Assembly (NCBI GenBank): GCA_964503885.1
Contig: CAZDCD010000002.1
Coordinates: 186,001-250,000 of the forward strand
Origin: CAZDCD01 sp964503885
Lineage (GTDB): Bacteria > Bacteroidota > Bacteroidia > Bacteroidales > UBA10428
Reading direction: 5' to 3'
DNA length: 64,000 bases
A program made the translations under genes and the position numbers. Shown piece by piece: positions 54,286-63,937 of this stretch; position 1 is the first letter of the stretch, and each line of letters begins with the position of its first letter. The notes under the pieces were generated by a model. It did no database searches. It saw nothing but the letters and a program-made list of their open reading frames with translations, and was not told where the DNA came from.

Positions 54286-56069
54286 TCTAGCTTAAGCACC
54301 GCCAGAAATGCCGTCTGCGGAATTTCCACGTTACCTATCTGGCGCATACGTTTTTTCCCTTTTTTCTGTTTCTCAAGCAGTTTTCGTTTGCGGGTAATAT
54401 CCCCTCCGTAACACTTAGCAGTCACATCTTTCCTGACTGCCTTTACCGTTTCGCGGGCTATTATCTTGGATCCGATGGCAGCCTGTATGGCAATTTCGAA
54501 CTGCTGTCGCGGTATCAGTTCCTTCAGTTTTTCGCAGATCCGTCTTCCGAAGGCATACGCATTATCCCTGTGAATTAAAGCCGACAATGCATCCACCATA
54601 TCACCGTTCAGCAGGATATCAAGCCTCACAAGGTTTGCCTGCTTATAACCCGTGATATGGTAATCAAACGAGGCATACCCTTTTGAAATGCTTTTCAGCT
54701 TATCGTAGAAATCGAATACAATTTCAGAGAGAGGCATTTCAAAGGTCAGCTCAATCCGGTTGCTTGTCAGGTATACCTGGTTTTTCAGGACCCCGCGTTT
54801 ATCAATACAGAGGGTCATAATAGGTCCCACATATTCCGTCTGACATATTACCTGGGCATTGATATAAGGCTCTTCGATATAATCGAGATAGGTTATTTCG
54901 GGTAATCCCGATGGGTTATGCACATCGATTACCTCACCTTTAGTTGTGAATGCTTTGTACGAAACATTCGGTACCGTATTGATGATGTCCATATCGAATT
55001 CCCTGTCGAGCCGCTCCTGAACGATTTCCATATGCAGCAGGCCCAGAAACCCGCACCTGAAACCAAACCCGAGGGCAGCCGAAGATTCGGGAACAAAAGT
55101 AAGGGAGGCATCATTCAGGTGAAGCTTGTCCAGTGATGCGCGCAATTCTTCATAATCGTCTGCATCCACGGGATAGATACCGGCAAAAACCATGGGTTTC
55201 ACCTCTTCAAAACCGGCAATTGCCTTTTCCGAAGGGCGGTCGACATGTGTTATGGTATCGCCGACATTTACTTCACGGGCCGATTTAATCCCGGAGATGA
55301 TGTAACCCACATTCCCGGCCCGCAAAACATCGCAGGGCTCGAATTTCAGTTTCAGGATACCGATCTCATCGGCATGGTATTCTTTTCCTGTGGCAATGAA
55401 CTTCACATGATCACCCTTTCGGATCTCACCGTTGATGATTTTAAAATAGGCAAAAATGCCGCGAAAAGAGTTGAATACTGAATCAAAGATCAGGGCCTGC
55501 AACGGTTCACTGGCATCTCCCTTCGGAGGGGGTATTTTTGTAACGATCTCCTCGAGAACACGGTCAACTCCTAACCCTGTTTTGGCCGATGTTTCAATGA
55601 TGTCTTCACGACGGCATCCGATAAGGTCAACGATCTGGTCCTTAACTTCCTCGGGCATGGCGCTGGCCATATCCATTTTATTGAGCACGGGAATTATTTC
55701 AAGGTCATGGTCTAATGCCTGGTAAAGGTTTGAAATGGTCTGTGCCTGTACTCCCTGGGTGGCATCTACCACCAGCAGTGCACCTTCGCATGCTGCTATT
55801 GAGCGGGAGACTTCATAGGAAAAATCAACGTGACCGGGTGTATCAATCAGGTTTAGTACATAATTTTCCCCCTTGTGCTCATACACCATCTGAATGGCAT
55901 GGCTTTTTATAGTTATGCCCCGCTCACGTTCCAGGTCCATGTTGTCAAGAACCTGGTCTTTGAAATCCCGTTCGGCAAGCGTATGGGTGGCAAGCAGCAT
56001 CCTGTCGGCCAGTGTACTTTTTCCATGATCTATATGTGCAATAATACAGAAATTCCTTATGTTCTCCAT
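54282..56069 (-). CDS. lepA: Elongation factor 4 (LepA)
   Basis: 595 residues, the usual size. GTPase motifs AHIDHGKSTLADRML, DTPGHVDF and NKMD are present, as is the LepA-specific C-terminal domain GGDITRKRKLLEKQKKGKKR. It acts on stalled or mispaired ribosomes in translation. The gene ends by overlapping the flavin reductase gene by four bases (convergent). Confidence 0.95.
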   Translation of the reverse strand: MENIRNFCIIAHIDHGKSTLADRMLLATHTLAERDFKDQVLDNMDLERERGITIKSHAIQMVYEHKGENYVLNLIDTPGHVDFSYEVSRSIAACEGALLVVDATQGVQAQTISNLYQALDHDLEIIPVLNKMDMASAMPEEVKDQIVDLIGCRREDIIETSAKTGLGVDRVLEEIVTKIPPPKGDASEPLQALIFDSVFNSFRGIFAYFKIINGEIRKGDHVKFIATGKEYHADEIGILKLKFEPCDVLRAGNVGYIISGIKSAREVNVGDTITHVDRPSEKAIAGFEEVKPMVFAGIYPVDADDYEELRASLDKLHLNDASLTFVPESSAALGFGFRCGFLGLLHMEIVQERLDREFDMDIINTVPNVSYKAFTTKGEVIDVHNPSGLPEITYLDYIEEPYINAQVICQTEYVGPIMTLCIDKRGVLKNQVYLTSNRIELTFEMPLSEIVFDFYDKLKSISKGYASFDYHITGYKQANLVRLDILLNGDMVDALSALIHRDNAYAFGRRICEKLKELIPRQQFEIAIQAAIGSKIIARETVKAVRKDVTAKCYGGDITRKRKLLEKQKKGKKRMRQIGNVEIPQTAFLAVLKLD

Positions 56070-56094
56070 ATCTTTTCTTCCCGGATTTGAGGCA

Positions 56095-56102
56095 CAAAGA
56101 TA
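56095..56102 (-). promoter_or_regulatory. -7 element (TATCTTTG, reverse strand) of lepA
   Basis: Reading the reverse strand gives TATCTTTG, an exact TAnnTTTG match, 25 bases before the lepA ATG at 56069. Confidence 0.4.
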
Positions 56103-56166
56103 TTAAAAGATTCACATAAACGATGACCGGAATAAGTATGAAATTCCCGGTGCTGCTTTGCGTATA

Positions 56167-57825
56167 TCAGAACTGGAAGTAGATGAAGGGCTGGAGGTCA
56201 GAGGAGACAGACTGGTATATCAGGAAAACAGCAACCGCACATATGCATATCTTAGCCCACAATGGTGTGTCGATGAACCACTGCCTGTATTTATCCTTAA
56301 ACGAGGAAGGAAGCCAGTGGATAGTCAGTCCGATCGCCATCACTGCGATAACTTTCCAGTATACACCTGCCATTTGCGGAACGAGCGATCCGGCAAAATT
56401 GGCGCCTATCTGGTGAAGCAAATCCATAGTACCTTTCCATGTTTCGCCCCGAAACCAGATGCGTGTAAATGTAATAAAGGAGAAGGTGAAAAATACTTTC
56501 CAGGCATTTACCAGCCAATGGTTGTTGTTTTCATAAGGGCTGATCTTTCTCCAGTATTTGTAAGCTACAACGCCCAGTCCGTTCAGTCCGCCCCATGTTA
56601 CAAAAGTCCAGTTTGAGCCGTGCCAGAGCCCGCCAAGCAACATTGTGAGCATTATGTTTATATTGGTGGTTAAGGCAAGCTTTACTCCAGGAAAAAAACG
56701 GGTGAAGAGCCATATAGCAAAAAAAACCGATACAAAAACAGGGATTAGCCAGAGTTCACTGGCCAGCAGTACAACGAATCCGAGAAGGGCTGTCAGGCTT
56801 ATCCAGGTGAAGAACGAACCTCTGCGGTTACCTCCCATAGGGATATACAAATAATCCTTTAACCACGACGATAGCGAAATATGCCAGCGTTTCCAGAATT
56901 CACCCGTATTTTTTGCCTTATAGGGAGAATTGAAATTTTTCGGCAGGTAAAATCCCATCAGTAAAGCTACCCCGATGGCTATATCGGTATATCCCGAAAA
57001 ATCACAGTATACCTGTAATGAATAACCATAGAGCGACAACAGGTTTTCGAATCCGGTATAGCTAAGAGGGTTGGCGAATACCCTGTCGATAAGGTTCACG
57101 GCAATATAATCACCTACAACCATTTTCTTGATCAATCCGTTGAGGATCAGAAATATTGCCTGCCCGAATTCCTGCTTTGACAGCGAGAAATCTTTATACA
57201 GCTGGGGGATGAATTCGGCAGCTCGAACTATAGGACCGGCAACAAGCTGGGGAAAAAATGAGACATAAAATCCGAAATCAAGAATGCTGGTTACCGGTTT
57301 AACCTTCTCGCGGTATACGTCTATGGAGTAACTGATGGTCTGAAAGGTGAAGAACGATATGCCAACCGGTGGTAGAATTTTTGCCAGGTCGAAATGAGTG
57401 CTCAGGAACAGGTTCGACCATTTGGCCGCATGTGTGACCACCTCAAGGTGGGTATGAAAAATAGAGTTGATGGTTTCGGTAAAAAAATAATCATACTTAA
57501 AGAACCCCAGCACTCCGAGATTAAGGATAACGCTTAATGCCACATACAATTTTTTGGCAAGTGATGACCGGGAATTAAAGATGGCCAGTCCGATACCGTA
57601 ATCAGTAAATGTTGAGAAAATAAGGATAAAGAAGAATAATCCGCCGGTTTTATAATAAAAAAAAAGGCTTATAAGAAATAAGTAAGCATTACGCAGTGCC
57701 TTCTTCCTGTAAATGGCTGAATATATAGCAAGAACCACAGCAAAAAACCCCCAGAAAAATAGCCGTGTAAAAATCAGTGGCGAATCCTGGTTATATGTAA
57801 ATATATTTCTGATGGTTTCCGGCAT
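56167..57825 (-). CDS. MBOAT-family O-acyltransferase (AlgI/PatA-like)
   Basis: 552 residues with about 11 to 13 membrane helices. The MBOAT signature WKRWHISLSSWLKDYLYIPM and the catalytic His in LLGGLWHGSNWTFVTWGG are present. AlgI/PatA-type proteins move acetyl groups across the inner membrane for O-acetylation of polysaccharide or peptidoglycan. Two SGNH proteins immediately upstream, in the same direction, are the usual partners. The gene starts 22 bases after the second SGNH gene. Confidence 0.9.
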   Translation of the reverse strand: MPETIRNIFTYNQDSPLIFTRLFFWGFFAVVLAIYSAIYRKKALRNAYLFLISLFFYYKTGGLFFFILIFSTFTDYGIGLAIFNSRSSLAKKLYVALSVILNLGVLGFFKYDYFFTETINSIFHTHLEVVTHAAKWSNLFLSTHFDLAKILPPVGISFFTFQTISYSIDVYREKVKPVTSILDFGFYVSFFPQLVAGPIVRAAEFIPQLYKDFSLSKQEFGQAIFLILNGLIKKMVVGDYIAVNLIDRVFANPLSYTGFENLLSLYGYSLQVYCDFSGYTDIAIGVALLMGFYLPKNFNSPYKAKNTGEFWKRWHISLSSWLKDYLYIPMGGNRRGSFFTWISLTALLGFVVLLASELWLIPVFVSVFFAIWLFTRFFPGVKLALTTNINIMLTMLLGGLWHGSNWTFVTWGGLNGLGVVAYKYWRKISPYENNNHWLVNAWKVFFTFSFITFTRIWFRGETWKGTMDLLHQIGANFAGSLVPQMAGVYWKVIAVMAIGLTIHWLPSSFKDKYRQWFIDTPLWAKICICAVAVFLIYQSVSSDLQPFIYFQF

Positions 57826-57847
57826 AGTCCGTTACTTTTTTGGTGCC

Positions 57848-59095
57848 TTATCTCAGAAATTCGTTCCATGTGTTCAGGAAGGCGGCAAACAGCAGGTCGC
57901 CTTTAAGCACATACCCTTCCTTACTGAAATGAACCCTGTCTGCGTTCATCAATCCTGCGTCATACCATGCTTTCACAGAATTCAGCCCGCCCATGATCTC
58001 ATAGAAATCCCAGACCGCCAGGCCGTATCGTTCCGAAAGCTCAAGGATAACCTCTTCCATTTCCGCGGTATTCCTGTTGATATACCTTCTAAACAGGTAG
58101 CTGTCATTGGGCACAGTTAAAAGTATTGCAGAATTTGGCGCTGCCCGAGTTATTTTTGCCAGCAGCTGCCTGTAATTAAGCAGGTACTGCCTTTTATCAA
58201 ACCTTCGTGTATACCCGTCGTTGGTGCCTATAGAAACGATCACCAGGTCGGGTTTCAGTGCTGAAAGATGGTTTTCAAACAGCTCACAGTTAAGGTACGA
58301 TTCCAGTTTGGCACCGTTCACACCAATGGAGTTATATATGATTCCCTGGTCATCGCTTTCAAAAGAAAGCCCGTAAAGATCGAACTTAACCTGCTGGGAA
58401 TCTGTCCGGACAAATTTCAGCTCAATGCTGTCGTAGTATTGATTAAATTCATACAAGGTATAACCCATTTGGCTGGCCCGCAATTTTTTGACCACATTTT
58501 CAGGATGGCTTACCAATACATTCAGTTCTTTCAGGTCATCGGGATGAAATATCTTAAGCCGGTTGAATTCAAAATGAAGCGATGTGTCGCGATTAAGAAA
58601 TATTTTTATTTTGGAGCTTGTATCCGTTGTACTTACGGATATCCCCGAGAGACCGAGGTGGCATTCCGGATGATTATGCGTGCTTTTACAGGTGGTCCAT
58701 TCACCTGAATATTCCACCCTGTAATTCTTAGGGTTGTTGGTTCCTGCCACCCGGTACGGGAATATAAATCCCCTGCCGTTTATCAATCCGGGCTGAAGGT
58801 TATTGAATCGCTGCCGCATTCGGTGGGTGTAAATATCGGCCTGTATATGCGATCCCCCAAGGTGCACAATGCTAAGTTGTCCCTGACCGTAAAGAATAAG
58901 GCTGTCGAATTTGCTGTAAAGATCCCTGAACTGTGTGCTGTCGTGAGAAAGGATAAACCTGTTGTTCGGGTATTGAATAAAAGGGTATGACCTGACCTCA
59001 ATAGGATAAGCCTCATCCTGCGATCGTAAAAAGGTCGAAAAAAAAACAACTCCGGATAGGATAAAAAGTAAATGCCTGATATTCATCATTCTCAC
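57848..59095 (-). CDS. Exported SGNH/GDSL-family protein (second copy)
   Basis: 415 residues. A signal peptide (MNIRHLLFILSGVVFFSTFL, starting at the second or third Met) is followed by an SGNH hydrolase domain. Block I reads LGGSHIQAD, with Ser in the nucleophile position. Block III is VSIGTNDGY and block V DRVHFSKEGY, giving Asp and His. A central beta-rich insertion (about 150-270) separates block I from block III. Such proteins transfer or remove O-acetyl groups in the periplasm. It is next to the MBOAT gene. Confidence 0.8.
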   Translation of the reverse strand: MRMMNIRHLLFILSGVVFFSTFLRSQDEAYPIEVRSYPFIQYPNNRFILSHDSTQFRDLYSKFDSLILYGQGQLSIVHLGGSHIQADIYTHRMRQRFNNLQPGLINGRGFIFPYRVAGTNNPKNYRVEYSGEWTTCKSTHNHPECHLGLSGISVSTTDTSSKIKIFLNRDTSLHFEFNRLKIFHPDDLKELNVLVSHPENVVKKLRASQMGYTLYEFNQYYDSIELKFVRTDSQQVKFDLYGLSFESDDQGIIYNSIGVNGAKLESYLNCELFENHLSALKPDLVIVSIGTNDGYTRRFDKRQYLLNYRQLLAKITRAAPNSAILLTVPNDSYLFRRYINRNTAEMEEVILELSERYGLAVWDFYEIMGGLNSVKAWYDAGLMNADRVHFSKEGYVLKGDLLFAAFLNTWNEFLR

Positions 59096-59149
59096 CAGTC
59101 TTTATTCGTGAAACTCAAATTTCAAAAACGCAGTGCATTGAAATTTGTA

Positions 59150-59375
59150 AGTTGAACAACTAAGTGAAACGTTCTCATGAGCCACGCAAATGCGTGGCGA
59201 ATAACTGAACGAAGTGGTCTCATGACCAACGGGAATAATCCCGCCGAAGGCGGAGGGTCTGATTAGCTGCGCTGAGCTCTCCCGCCACAGGGCGGGATCG
59301 GTTCCCCGTTGCTCTGCTGCGGAATTAGTTACCAAAGCTTGCTTTGGGGATTCATACCCGTGATTCATACTTTTT
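59150..59375. repeat. Palindrome island between the two SGNH genes
   Basis: At least four perfect hairpins in 170 bases: GCCACGCA/TGCGTGGC (59181-59198), CCGCC/GGCGG (59241-59253), CCCGCC/GGCGGG (59281-59296) and CCAAAGC/GCTTTGG (59332-59347). Similar phrases TCTCATGAGCCACG and TCTCATGACCAACG (59173 and 59218) suggest a repeated unit. A 95-codon open frame across it looks spurious: its codons follow the palindromes. Confidence 0.7.
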
Positions 59376-59385
59376 GTTTCCCGTT

Positions 59386-60825
59386 TCACTCCGCATTTTC
59401 AAACCTGTTGTAATCATAAATCAGGGCATTATAGAACATTTGTGCAATTATCACAGCTCCCCGGGGATTAAAATGGACGAAGTCTTTTGATGCCAGAGGA
59501 GGCTGTGCAAAAACCCAGCTTGGCATCGAATTCTTTCCTCCCATGGCTTTATACATATCCCAGTAAGCGGCTCCCGATTTAAACGTGGCATTTCGCAAGG
59601 CATGCCTTACCTTCTCGAGGTTGGGATAGGTGATATACCTGTTTTTGTCTTTTATCGACATATCGGCCACACCGATCACGATAATTACAGCTTCGGGACA
59701 AGCAGACTGCAGCTGGCTGAGCTGTCTCGAAAACCATTTTTCATAGTAAGTATAATCATCTGTGACATGCGGTACCACATTCCCTCCGAACTGCAGGAGG
59801 AACAATCTCACACCGAGTTTCGAATACATTGCCCCGAGAAGATCGTGATCGATCAGCGTAAAAACAGTTCCTGAACAACCACGCATGGCGATGTTGTCAA
59901 CTATAACTCCGTTGTTTGGCTCCAGCGATATTCCATAGATCTCAGGACTCGAGGTTCCTATAAAATTCAGCCTGATATTTTGCTGGGGTGTATCGAATTT
60001 CCACGTGATCTCCTTCAGTGTTTTTGATGGAGGTATAATATCCGCGTCATAGAGCACACCGTTTACGAGCACTTCGTTCATAAATGGCTCGCTGTTGTGG
60101 CCATAGAAGATCCTGCACTGGTTGAAAGACCGGGTATTGTTTGATCCGTATGGAGACCTTTTAAAAGCGATCCATGCACGCCGGGTTGTGGTGTCAGGCG
60201 GTCTGTCTTCGCGATAAGGTTCAAACATGCAGAAATTTGCAAGTGCTCCGTACCTGTTATGTCTTATCGTGGTATCCCTTGTCCCGTAAAGTGTATACCG
60301 GTACCAGTTATCAGAATTGGTTTGCAGAATAGCATACGAGAAGTCATATAGCTGTGAGGCAGGGACCAGGCCAACTCCATATCCTCCGAATTTTGACTGA
60401 AGCCTTCTCCTGATCAGCGAGGTAATCCTGTCGCCTTCAATCTGGGAATCGCCGTAATGCATGATCCTGACTTTGCTACCGGATTCTTTCGCCTTTTTTA
60501 AAGCCCTGAAAAACGGGTAGAGCAGGTTGCTTCTGCCCCTGGGATATTCTATGGCAGTAATAGTTTTTTTAAGGCTGTCGGCATTAGCCCTGACGGTATC
60601 CATTATTTCAGTATAAGCCGTATCGCTGATACCGGCATTCTGGTTGATTATATCCGAAATATCGGCATATTTTACCGAATCTTTGCTGAAGATGTCGTGC
60701 GGAGAGATAAACCGCAATGTAACATTACGGGCAATGTTTATCCCTGAATCGGGAAAGAATAATGCAATGGCAAAGAGCACTGTGAAAACCGTCAGGATGA
60801 ATAGTAATATCTGTAAAGGTTTCAT
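59386..60825 (-). CDS. Membrane-anchored SGNH/GDSL-family protein (first copy)
   Basis: 479 residues. One N-terminal membrane helix (LQILLFILTVFTVLFAIALFF cut as ILLFILTVFTVLFAIAL) anchors a periplasmic region. The SGNH blocks are IMHYGDSQIEGDRI (nucleophile Ser), the Gly/Asn block LLQFGGNVV and DFVHFNPRG (Asp/His). A beta-sandwich-like stretch (about 180-310) lies between. It begins 18 bases after the lytic transglycosylase gene. It is probably an O-acetyl transferase or esterase for a cell-wall polymer. Confidence 0.82.
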   Translation of the reverse strand: MKPLQILLFILTVFTVLFAIALFFPDSGINIARNVTLRFISPHDIFSKDSVKYADISDIINQNAGISDTAYTEIMDTVRANADSLKKTITAIEYPRGRSNLLYPFFRALKKAKESGSKVRIMHYGDSQIEGDRITSLIRRRLQSKFGGYGVGLVPASQLYDFSYAILQTNSDNWYRYTLYGTRDTTIRHNRYGALANFCMFEPYREDRPPDTTTRRAWIAFKRSPYGSNNTRSFNQCRIFYGHNSEPFMNEVLVNGVLYDADIIPPSKTLKEITWKFDTPQQNIRLNFIGTSSPEIYGISLEPNNGVIVDNIAMRGCSGTVFTLIDHDLLGAMYSKLGVRLFLLQFGGNVVPHVTDDYTYYEKWFSRQLSQLQSACPEAVIIVIGVADMSIKDKNRYITYPNLEKVRHALRNATFKSGAAYWDMYKAMGGKNSMPSWVFAQPPLASKDFVHFNPRGAVIIAQMFYNALIYDYNRFENAE

Positions 60826-60843
60826 AACCAGTCCTCTAATGGT

Positions 60844-62421
60844 TTAGCTTTTTGGCTTGATCTTCAGCTTCTGGCCCGGCCTTATTTTGCTTGCGTCTGT
60901 AATGTTATTCAGGCGCATGATGTCAGTATCCGATACCCCGGGATATTTTTTGGCAATATCCCATAGAGTATCATTTTCTTTAACGGTATATATGATGAAA
61001 TCACTGTCATCGATATCCTGGGGCGGTATCTGATTCGGGATGTCTCCCGATATAGTGACTTCTTTCCCGATCGACCGCTGTTTTTCTGCAAAACTCATTG
61101 AATTGACCTTGCTGTATTTGAATTCTTTGGATTTGGGAACATAAATAACAAGCCGCTGACCAGATCTGATCACATTTCCCCTGATGTTGTTCCAATATTT
61201 AAGATCTGACAATCGTACATGATACCACTCGGAAATAAATCCGAGGTTATCGCCTGACTTTATGGTGTAATACAGTTTGGCCATATTGTCTCCCGGGGGT
61301 TCGTGGAAATAATCCGAATTTTTGTACCTCGTGGGGGTCGCCGTGAGTTTGTCAGGATTAAAATATACAGAATCGTTGTAAGCATAGATGGAATCCTGCA
61401 GATCGATGAATTCCAGTGCATATTCTTCAGGAAGTTTTAAAGGATAAGGCGACTGTAGTGAGGCAGGGACTATATCGACCCTGTATTGCGGGTTCATATC
61501 CCTGATTTGTTGTATGGGCATATTCAGCACATGCGCCACTTGCCCGAGATGAAGTTTCCGGTTAACCATAATCGTATCTGTATTCACCGGAAGGTCTATT
61601 TTCCTGGGAATCAGATTATGCTCATCATAATAATTCATAATGTAGGTGGCGGCTACAAAAGCAGGCACATATCCTCGCGTCTCACGGGGCAGGTAAAAAT
61701 ACAGGTCCCAGTAGTTTGTCTTTCCGCCCGATCTGCGTATTGCTTTGTTAACATTACCCGGACCGCAGTTGTATGCTGCAATTGCAAGGGTCCAGTCGTG
61801 GTATTTGGCATAAAGATCGCGCAGAAATCTGGCCGCGGCATGAGTCGACCGTATGGGATCCCTGCGTTCGTCGACTATCGAGTTAATAGTCAGTCCGTAA
61901 ATTCTTCCGGTACCATACATAAATTGCCATATGCCCACTGCGCGGGCTCTTGACAGTGCTCTCGGATTAAGCGCAGATTCAATAATAGCCAGATACTTAA
62001 GTTCAGTGGGTATGCCATAGGAATCGAAAATATCATCGAATATGGGGAAATAGTATTCCGAAAGTCCAAGCATATTTTCAACGAGTTCGGCCCTTTTCTG
62101 TGTATACATTTCGATATACCTTCTTACAATTGTATTGTAAGACAGATCCACCAGACTCGGCAATCTAGCCAACCGCTCTATAAGAATTTCATCTGAAAAC
62201 TCCGGCACTACGGTATCTGTCTCAGAAACGGCCTCAATGGTATCCACCGACTGGTTCACATACCATAGATTAGATATGCTGTCGAGGTTGACATCAAGAT
62301 TGGATTCGATATTGGCTGAATCATCGATGAAGACCTGTGTTGAATCAATATCCTGTGCCCTGAGGCTGGTAAATGCAGCTGCAAAAAGCAATATGGCAAC
62401 AACCGTGTATAAACCTTTCAT
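60844..62421 (-). CDS. Lytic transglycosylase with two LysM domains (MltD-like)
   Basis: About 525 residues from ATG 62421; the in-frame TTG at 62427 is less likely. A signal peptide (ends near LRAQ), an SLT domain with ESALNPRALSRARAVGIWQF (catalytic Glu) and AIAAYNCGPGNVNKAIRRS, then two LysM repeats: YTIKSGDNLGFISEWY and YTVKENDTLWDIAKKYPG. It cleaves peptidoglycan glycan strands by transglycosylation. It lies between the DUF5683 gene and the SGNH gene, all in one direction with gaps of about 18 bases. Confidence 0.92.
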   Translation of the reverse strand: MKGLYTVVAILLFAAAFTSLRAQDIDSTQVFIDDSANIESNLDVNLDSISNLWYVNQSVDTIEAVSETDTVVPEFSDEILIERLARLPSLVDLSYNTIVRRYIEMYTQKRAELVENMLGLSEYYFPIFDDIFDSYGIPTELKYLAIIESALNPRALSRARAVGIWQFMYGTGRIYGLTINSIVDERRDPIRSTHAAARFLRDLYAKYHDWTLAIAAYNCGPGNVNKAIRRSGGKTNYWDLYFYLPRETRGYVPAFVAATYIMNYYDEHNLIPRKIDLPVNTDTIMVNRKLHLGQVAHVLNMPIQQIRDMNPQYRVDIVPASLQSPYPLKLPEEYALEFIDLQDSIYAYNDSVYFNPDKLTATPTRYKNSDYFHEPPGDNMAKLYYTIKSGDNLGFISEWYHVRLSDLKYWNNIRGNVIRSGQRLVIYVPKSKEFKYSKVNSMSFAEKQRSIGKEVTISGDIPNQIPPQDIDDSDFIIYTVKENDTLWDIAKKYPGVSDTDIMRLNNITDASKIRPGQKLKIKPKS

Positions 62422-62439
62422 AATCAATTAGTCATTAAG

Positions 62440-63003
62440 TTAAAAAATCATTTTCACTGACAATCCAAATGCCCCGGCATACACATCAGTCTGGATGAAA
62501 TTGGGGATCAATTTCAGGCTCAGGTCATCCGAAACATCGTACTCAAACATATAGGCATCCACATAGGCATCGATAATATTCAACAGGTATATTCCGGCAA
62601 TCGATAGAATAGCATAATCGCGCCAACTGCGATACAGATCGAGTCCACGTTTAAGGTTATCTTTTGATGTTATGGTATACTGATACACATAATACACATC
62701 GGCTACATCGGGACTGTTATACAGTTCCCGGAATTTTTTGTAATACAACTGGTTACGGTGAAGAAAATAAAATGCGGTACCCGCACCTCCATACAGAATA
62801 GGAATTTTCCAGACCTTATTATTATAGATCTGGCCCAGACCCGGGAACAGTGCGGAATAGATAAGGGCTTTTCGGGGAGAGTGATGGGAGAGGAATACCA
62901 CGGAATCTGCGGGTGTATCTTTACCGGTATTCTGACCGGATAGTTCACCGGATAATCCGCACACAACTAAGACCAGGATTATAAGATATGTCGCTTTTCT
63001 CAC
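62440..63003 (-). CDS. DUF5683 domain protein
   Basis: About 187 residues. The GTG at 63003 gives a clean signal peptide (RKATYLIILVLVVCGLSG); two TTG codons at 63009 and 63015 are in frame. The core SPRKALIYSALFPGLGQIYN and VWKIPILYGG are the DUF5683 signature, with two hydrophobic helices. In Bacteroidota it is often beside parB. It is about 30 bases downstream of parB and 18 upstream of the MltD-like gene. The function is unknown. Confidence 0.82.
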   Translation of the reverse strand: MRKATYLIILVLVVCGLSGELSGQNTGKDTPADSVVFLSHHSPRKALIYSALFPGLGQIYNNKVWKIPILYGGAGTAFYFLHRNQLYYKKFRELYNSPDVADVYYVYQYTITSKDNLKRGLDLYRSWRDYAILSIAGIYLLNIIDAYVDAYMFEYDVSDDLSLKLIPNFIQTDVYAGAFGLSVKMIF

Positions 63004-63034
63004 TGGCAAACCCAACAGTTTTAACTGGTTCCGA

Positions 63035-63931
63035 TCACGTTTTCAAACTATCAAAAATAGCAATAATTCTTTCCAGTTCATCATCGGATTTAAACGGGAT
63101 AACGATTTTGCCAGCTCCTTTATTGTTGCGTTTAAAGTCAATATTTGTGCTGAAGAATTCCGACAAATGCAGCCTGAGTTCTTCATATGTCTGGGGGAGG
63201 GGATGTTCCTGAATTTCCGGCCCGGTTTCGTTTGTTTCACTTTCAGTCTTTTTATTTCCCAACTTCCTCACAAGCTCTTCTGTCTTTCGGACAGACAGAT
63301 CTTCTTCAACCATATGGTAGAATAAATCAAGCTGAATTTTCGGATCTTCAATGTTTATGAGGGCACGTGCATGGCCCATGGAGACCTTTTTATCCTTGAT
63401 TCCAAGTTGTATTTCGGCTGGAAGCTTTAACAGACGCAGGTAATTGGTAACGGTTGCCCTCTTTTTGCCGACACGCTGGCTGAGTGATTCCTGAGTTAAG
63501 CTGCATTCGTCGATAAGACGCTGATAACTGATAGCAATTTCAATGGCATCGAGATCTTCACGCTGTATGTTCTCAACCAACGCCATTTCAAGCAGATTGC
63601 TGTCATCGGCACTTCTGATATAAGCAGGTATTTTGTCAAGGCCAGCCAGCCTGGCTGCACGCAACCTCCGTTCACCGGTAATGAGCTGGTATGCGCCTGA
63701 ATTTTTCTCTCTTACTGTAATTGGCTGAATAACACCCAACTCACGAATTGATGAAGCGAGCTCTTCGAGAGTCTCTTCATCAAATTTCGATCTTGGCTGG
63801 AAAGGATTGGTTTCGATCCTGCTTATCGGTATATCAATCCCGGTGCTTATCCGATCCTGCAGAAGATCCTTATCTTCATCGTTTTCGATAAGCGCGCCAA
63901 GTCCTCTTCCCAATGCGTTTTTTCTGGCCAT
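63035..63931 (-). CDS. parB: Chromosome-partitioning protein ParB
   Basis: 298 residues. The N-terminal nuclease-like (CTPase) domain has RIETNPFQPRSKFDEE and ITGERRLRAARLAG (GERRxRA box), followed by MALVENIQREDL and the KorB/HTH part (LTQESLSQRVGKKRATVTNY). A C-terminal dimer segment is weak but present. It binds parS and works with ParA. The ParA stop is 6 bases upstream on the same strand. Confidence 0.93.
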   Translation of the reverse strand: MARKNALGRGLGALIENDEDKDLLQDRISTGIDIPISRIETNPFQPRSKFDEETLEELASSIRELGVIQPITVREKNSGAYQLITGERRLRAARLAGLDKIPAYIRSADDSNLLEMALVENIQREDLDAIEIAISYQRLIDECSLTQESLSQRVGKKRATVTNYLRLLKLPAEIQLGIKDKKVSMGHARALINIEDPKIQLDLFYHMVEEDLSVRKTEELVRKLGNKKTESETNETGPEIQEHPLPQTYEELRLHLSEFFSTNIDFKRNNKGAGKIVIPFKSDDELERIIAIFDSLKT

Positions 63932-63937
63932 TTTAGT

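Noticed and set aside
59102..59389. 95-codon open frame between the SGNH genes, overlapping the upstream stop by 4 bases
   Set aside because: Its amino acids simply follow several palindromes; no signal, domain or hydrophobic pattern. I treat it as a repeat island.
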